NCBI RefSeq assembly: GCF_910592395.1
Contig: NC_088309.1
Coordinates: 17,548,599 to 17,612,598, forward strand
From: Lineus longissimus
Lineage: Eukaryota > Nemertea > Pilidiophora > Heteronemertea > Lineidae
Length of the DNA stretch: 64,000 nt
Direction: 5' to 3'
Shown: positions 39,801 to 45,800 of the stretch, in pieces
Layout of the letters: the number at the start of each line of letters is the position of its first letter
Position numbering within the stretch: the stretch's first letter is position 1
Translations under genes and position numbers: made by a program
The notes under the pieces: model-generated
Seen by the model: only the letters and a program-made list of their open reading frames with translations
Database searches by the model: none
Told to the model about the DNA's origin: nothing

Positions 39801-42800
39801 ATGACCTATATCGGAGATTTAAATCGGCCATTCCAGGGGCAAATAACTTGGTATCAAAAACAGAAGTCAGCCATGTTTTGGAAAATGACATCATACCATG
39901 TAAAATTCAAAATGGGCATCCTTGAGTTTCCGATGGGTCGGGCACTTGCGAAATTTACGCACCTCGGCGCAATAGAGGTCGATATGACGTAACATACAAT
40001 TTTGTGACGTCTTACGATGTAAATGGCGGCCTCCATGGACCAGTGCGGTTTTTTTGGCGGGAATAGGCAGCCAAACGTAAAAGGGCCCATAGAAGTCATA
40101 TGCAACCTGATATCCGCTCAGAAGTTTCTGGGTCGTTTTAAATGTTTGCTGTGACTACAGTAATGAAAAGCAGTGTGGCTCTAATCTACTTACTATTTAA
40201 GAAATCAAGCAATATCATCATGGAAAGTGTCTATCAGGTTCACCACCATTGTAAAATTTACAGCAAAGATTTAACATGACTCTGGTTTATAATATTTGTC
40301 AAATGGACTCAGTGGAGTTGGACCCTCTGCGCAAATAGAGATGGTGAGCCATGAGCCTTGAGTAGTTATCTATATATCCATGACTCTCTTACATTTCACA
40401 TACACTTATGAGGGAAAAAATGAGCCACTTCAATCTACATCTTTGGGGAAGGCTACGAGTAAAGCTGGTTGGAGAAGAGGACAACCAAGTCGCTGGTCCG
40501 AAACAAAGGAAACCGGAGAGCATACTCGAAATGAATGCCTTGCTTACCAATATCACCAAGGTAGACAAGGCTGCGATGACAATCACGATGGGGGATCAGT
40601 GGCAGAGTGGTTAGAGCGCCAGGCTTATAACAAGGAGGTCGCAAGTTCGACACTCGGACGGATCAGTACTTATTCATCTTTGTGTCCTTGGGGAAGGCAT
40701 TTAACCCTACTTGCTCCACTCCAACCAGGAGTATAAATGAGTACCAGGTCGGCCTGGGAAGTTAACCTGCAATACCAACATCCTGTCCAGGGTTACCGGT
40801 AATAATACTCCTAGTTGCCCAATGCTACAGAATCCGGGATAAGCTCCAGCCAAATGAGTCTTTCTTGGCTCGGCTAATAGCCCAGCCGAATTTAACTTTT
40901 AACTTACCAATATCACCAAGGTAGATGAGGCATCGATGACAAGCACGCTTTGCCCATTCCAGGATCTCTGGTGGCAGTTCATGTTTCTTGATCTGATGAG
41001 ATTTCTTGTCTGAAAATGTTGTTAGGCAATAAAAATATTGTTAGGCAATAAGATGACAACTAGGTATTACTAATTAGGGAAATGCATTCCTAGTTCTACA
41101 CGTGGCATCAATGGAAAAGGACATTGTCAGGTAATAAACCATGATTTTTTTCTGCCAGACAGTTGTCGGGCTCCAACCACATATTTAGTTTCAGTAATCC
41201 ACCACCTGTCATGAAATAATCTGTTTCAAACAGCAAGAGAGGTTTAGTTTAAGATATAATGGCAATTGGTTTTAGGTTTAGAGCTTTCAGGCTTGACAGA
41301 GCAGTAGCTTATGTAACCTGCCCTAATACTCTTACTCAAATGATCAAGGTTCTGGCACGAAGCACAAGTCAATGGAGTCTTCAAGCCTGATCTCCTACTG
41401 GTACTGAAGGCACTAACTCACATGATCAAGGTTCTAGCAGGAAACACAAATCAATGGAGTCTTCAAGCCTGCTCTCCTACTGGTACTGAAAGCACTAACT
41501 CACATGATCTAGGTTCTAGCAGGAAACACAAATCAATGGAGTCCTCAAACCTGATCTCCTACTGGTACTGAAAGCACTTACTCACATGATCTAGGTTCTG
41601 GCACGAAGCACAAGTCAATGGAGTCTTCAAACCTGGTCTCATACTGGTACTGAAAGCACTTACTCACATGATCTCGGTTCTGGCACAAAGCACAAATCAA
41701 TGGAGTCTTCAAGCCTGGTCTCATACTGGTACTGAAATCACTTACTCACATGATCTAGGTTCTGGCACAAAGCACAAATCAATGGAGTCTTCAAGCCTGA
41801 TCTCATACTGGTACTGAAGGCGTAACAGAAGATGGTGGTAGTAGCCAGCTGCTGCCGCCAGGTGGGTCCTCACAGCACACTCTAAGCCGCTGTTACTGTG
41901 CAGTTGCTGAAACAAAGACGAAACAATAGTGAGCACAAGTCAATGGGATCATCAAGTCTGATCTCATACTCTTACTCTAAGCCACTGTTAGTGTAACTGT
42001 AGTTGCTGGAACAAAGATAAAACAAGAGCGAGTTTCTGCATCGCTTAAAAACTACGATTAGGAATTACAAATTCACCAATTCAATGCAAATTACGCACTC
42101 TTTTCTCAAAAATGGGCAAATCACTATCTTACTTTCCTGTTATGCTTTGCAAGCTGTATTATGTCGTAAAAAACTTTCCTCCAAAGCAACTCCTCTGCTC
42201 TGCGTCCATACTCAATAGGGTTGTAGAACATCAACCGCTCACAGTAGTCTTTAAGTCTAGAATAGCAACAGATATCTCACATTGAAATGTGCACAATTAC
42301 ATTAGGAAAACACCATGCTAATTATTATTCGTTTAGATGTTGATCTCGCATGGCTAAGCTGGTTCTCCTCCACAGGGCTCTCAAGGTAGAGTGGACCCTT
42401 GATATTCAAGAAGTTTTGTCAGTGTGCAAGAGCAGGTAGGGTCGCCAGCAATTTAAAGAAGGTGGCCCTACAGAAACCCTTAACAAATTCTAGAACAAGT
42501 CAGAGTGGCTCTTCCAATCCAAGGTAGGGTGGGATGCCCTGACAAAAGGCCTTGCGGAGAACACGGTATTAGGATTTTATCACCTCTACGCCAGTTTTTT
42601 AGGGTAGGTAGGTAGGTTTACATGAAGCTAACAATTCAGGGGCAAACAGAGATCTTCTTATGTCTGTTTGACAAACATTTCTTTTTAAACACTGGGCGCA
42701 AGGGGCTCCATCCAGGCAAACTTGGGTTACTGCCGCCGAATTGGTAGATGTCGTCCTGGGTCCCCCTAAAAGTTACCCAGGACGATCCTGGGTACCTTTT

Positions 42801-45800
42801 AGGGCATTAAAAGTTACCCAGTTTGAAATTCGTGCACTTTTGAAACCTGCCGACGAGGTTCTTGAAAACGGTACTTTAGCGTTTTGCAGTGCACGCAATC
42901 AGCTCAGTTCATCAAGAAGGATGATCTGTTGATCTGTTGAAATCGTTTTTTTTGCACATAAAAAAAAAAACGGGAGTGAAATGGATTTAATATGGCAATA
43001 TGATGATGATGATGATGATGAAGAGCCACGCCATCCTGACCTGCTTGAGAATGAGACCTGCTCTAAATCATCGGCAGAAACTCGCATTTTGACCACGTGT
43101 GTTTTGACAGCACTGGTGTAAAAAATTCCAATGAATTCGTGCACTGCAAAACGCTAAAGTACCGTTTTCAAGAATCTCGTCGGCAGGTTTCAAAAGTGCG
43201 CGAATTTCAAACTAAAAGGTACCCAGGATCGTCCTGGGTAACTTTGAGGGTTACCTAGGTTGACCTGGGTACCTTTTAGGGGTACCCAGGACGACATCTA
43301 CCGATTCGGCGTTACTGCCTCAGACTTGTATCCCAACCATTTTGATAGGCCGCAGTGGTCTACATCTTTTAGACAAAGCCAACCTCATCAACAGATACAT
43401 GTACAAGATCAGCATAGGCCTCCCACAGTTGCATGCAGATGGTGCCAATTAATTAGGTCAGTACCTGAACAAGCTGAAACAAGATCCAAGCAGACTGGAT
43501 TATCATTACCAAATCGGCTTGAATCACATTTTACCTATTGCGATATCCTATAGCCTCAGGAAGAAAGACATCTCGATAGGCTTTCTTGTGAGTGAGAAGT
43601 TCATCCAGCTTCCGAATGCAGTCAAGAGCAGCTCTGGAAGTGGAAATACAAAATATTGGAGGTTATGCCAGTCGACCATTAAGGGTTGACCATACGTGAT
43701 TGGCCAAAAAACAGGGCGGAGGGGAATCTTAAATAAGGCAGATATAGAAGTTCCAACGTCAATGACATTATTCTATCTATTTACCTTTCACGGTAATGCC
43801 TCTCGAGCCATTGTCTGGCGTCTTTTACCGTGAAGATCTATTGTAACTCACACAAAAGGTGCGAGTCTAATGGTTACATTTATGTACATATAAATGTAAA
43901 CAAAATTAATTTCTACTCCATATTAACTTACACAAAAGGTGCGAGTCTGATGGTCACGTGTGTGTACATATAAATGTAAACAAAATTCATTTCTACTCCA
44001 AATTAACTCACACAAAAGGTGCGAGTCTAATGGTTACATGTATGTACATATAAATGTAAACAAAATTCATTTCTACTCCATATTAACTCACACAAAAGGT
44101 GCGAGACTAATGGTTACGTGTGTGTATGTAAACAAAATTCATTTCTACTCCATATTAACTCACACAAAAGGCGCAAGTCTAATGCTAAACCTGTATAAAT
44201 GTAAACAAAATTCATTTCTACTCCATATTAACTCGTACAAAAGGTGCGAGTCTAATGGTTACGTGTGTGGTAACATAAATGTAAACAAAATTCATTTCTA
44301 CTCCAAATTAACTCACACAAAAGGTGCGAGACTAATGGTAACGTGAGTGTACACATAAATGTAAACAAAATTAATTTCTACTCCAAATTAACTCACACAA
44401 AAGGTGCGAGACTAATGGTTACGTGTGTGGTAACATAAATGTAAACAAAATTCATTTCTACTCCATATTGACTCACACAAAAGGTGTGAGTCTAATGGTA
44501 ACGTGTGTGTATACACATAAATGTAAACAAAATTAATTTCTACTCCAAATTAACTCACACAAAAGGTGGGAGCCTAATGGTAACGTGTGTGTACATATAA
44601 ATGTAAACAAAATTCATTTCTACTCCATATTAACTCACGCAAAAGGTGCAAGACTAATGGTAACGTGTGTGTACACATAAATGTATACAAAATTCATTTC
44701 TACTCCAAATTAACTCACACAAAAGGTGCGAGACTAATGGTTACGTGTGTGGTAACATAAATGTAAACAAAATTCATTTCTACTCCATATTAACTCACAA
44801 AAAAGGTGCGAGTCTAATGGTTACATGTATATATAAATGTAAACAAAATTCATTTCTAATCCATATGTCCATGAATCTGAAATTTTTTGCGGTTGCTCCA
44901 TATAAATTCCAGTTCCGGTATTTTTTTTCGTGATTTCATGCACTGCTACCGTTCCTCCCACCCTTCTAAAGACTTCAATGAAGGAATGCATCGAAGTACC
45001 GGCAGCATCTGGTGCAAGTTGCGGTGGCGACGGAGAGGGAAATTCAAAAAAAGGGGAAGAAAAACTTCGACACAAGACGAGACAAAAAAGGTCAATGTTG
45101 GTCTATTTGCCCCAAAGCTTACATTTATTTTATTGTTGGATTGATCCAACAAATGAACTAAAACAAAAAAAATTAACCAATCAAAAGTCAAATTAATGAA
45201 ACGATAATATCTTTAATTGACAAGATAAGGAAGGGTCATGGTTGGGGTTAGCTATAGCATGAAAAGGCTGGGTAATTGTTGGAGTTAGCGATAGCATCAA
45301 AATCAAAGGACATTGTTAGAGATAGCTCTAGCATGTATGACTATGAGAAGGAAGTGTCATGGTTGGAATTAGCAATAGCATGAGAAGGAAGGGTAATGAT
45401 GGTTGAGATTAGTGCACGGTCACTATAAGGTGTCAGAAGGACTCGAGATGGTTTGGGGGGTTCCACTCCATCGGCTCGCCTCGGGATAAGCATCTCAGAA
45501 GGACTTATTGAGAGTCCAATGGGGGGGAGGGGGGGCCTTCTCTCCATTTCTCTTGCTAAAACACATGTAAGATAAGAAGGATGAGGCTTTGGGGGACTCC
45601 CCCAATGCACTGGCTTAAACACGTCAGAAGGACGGGGATTTGGGGGGGGGGGGGCTCCCCACGTCAAACAGTTGTGCGAGTTCACTAGAGCTTGCACTTT
45701 ACATATTATATATGTAAAGAGCAAGCTCTAGTGATATGTAAAGTGCAAGCTCTAGTGAACTCACACAACTGTATGTCCTAGCAGACGATTTTTAAATACA

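Noticed and set aside
40591-40670. tRNA gene
   Set aside because: The A and B boxes are present but the acceptor stem is not closed and the sequence continues into a SINE body shared with 6271-6580.
43838-44875. CRISPR-like array
   Set aside because: Head-to-tail 80-bp satellite with no spacers.
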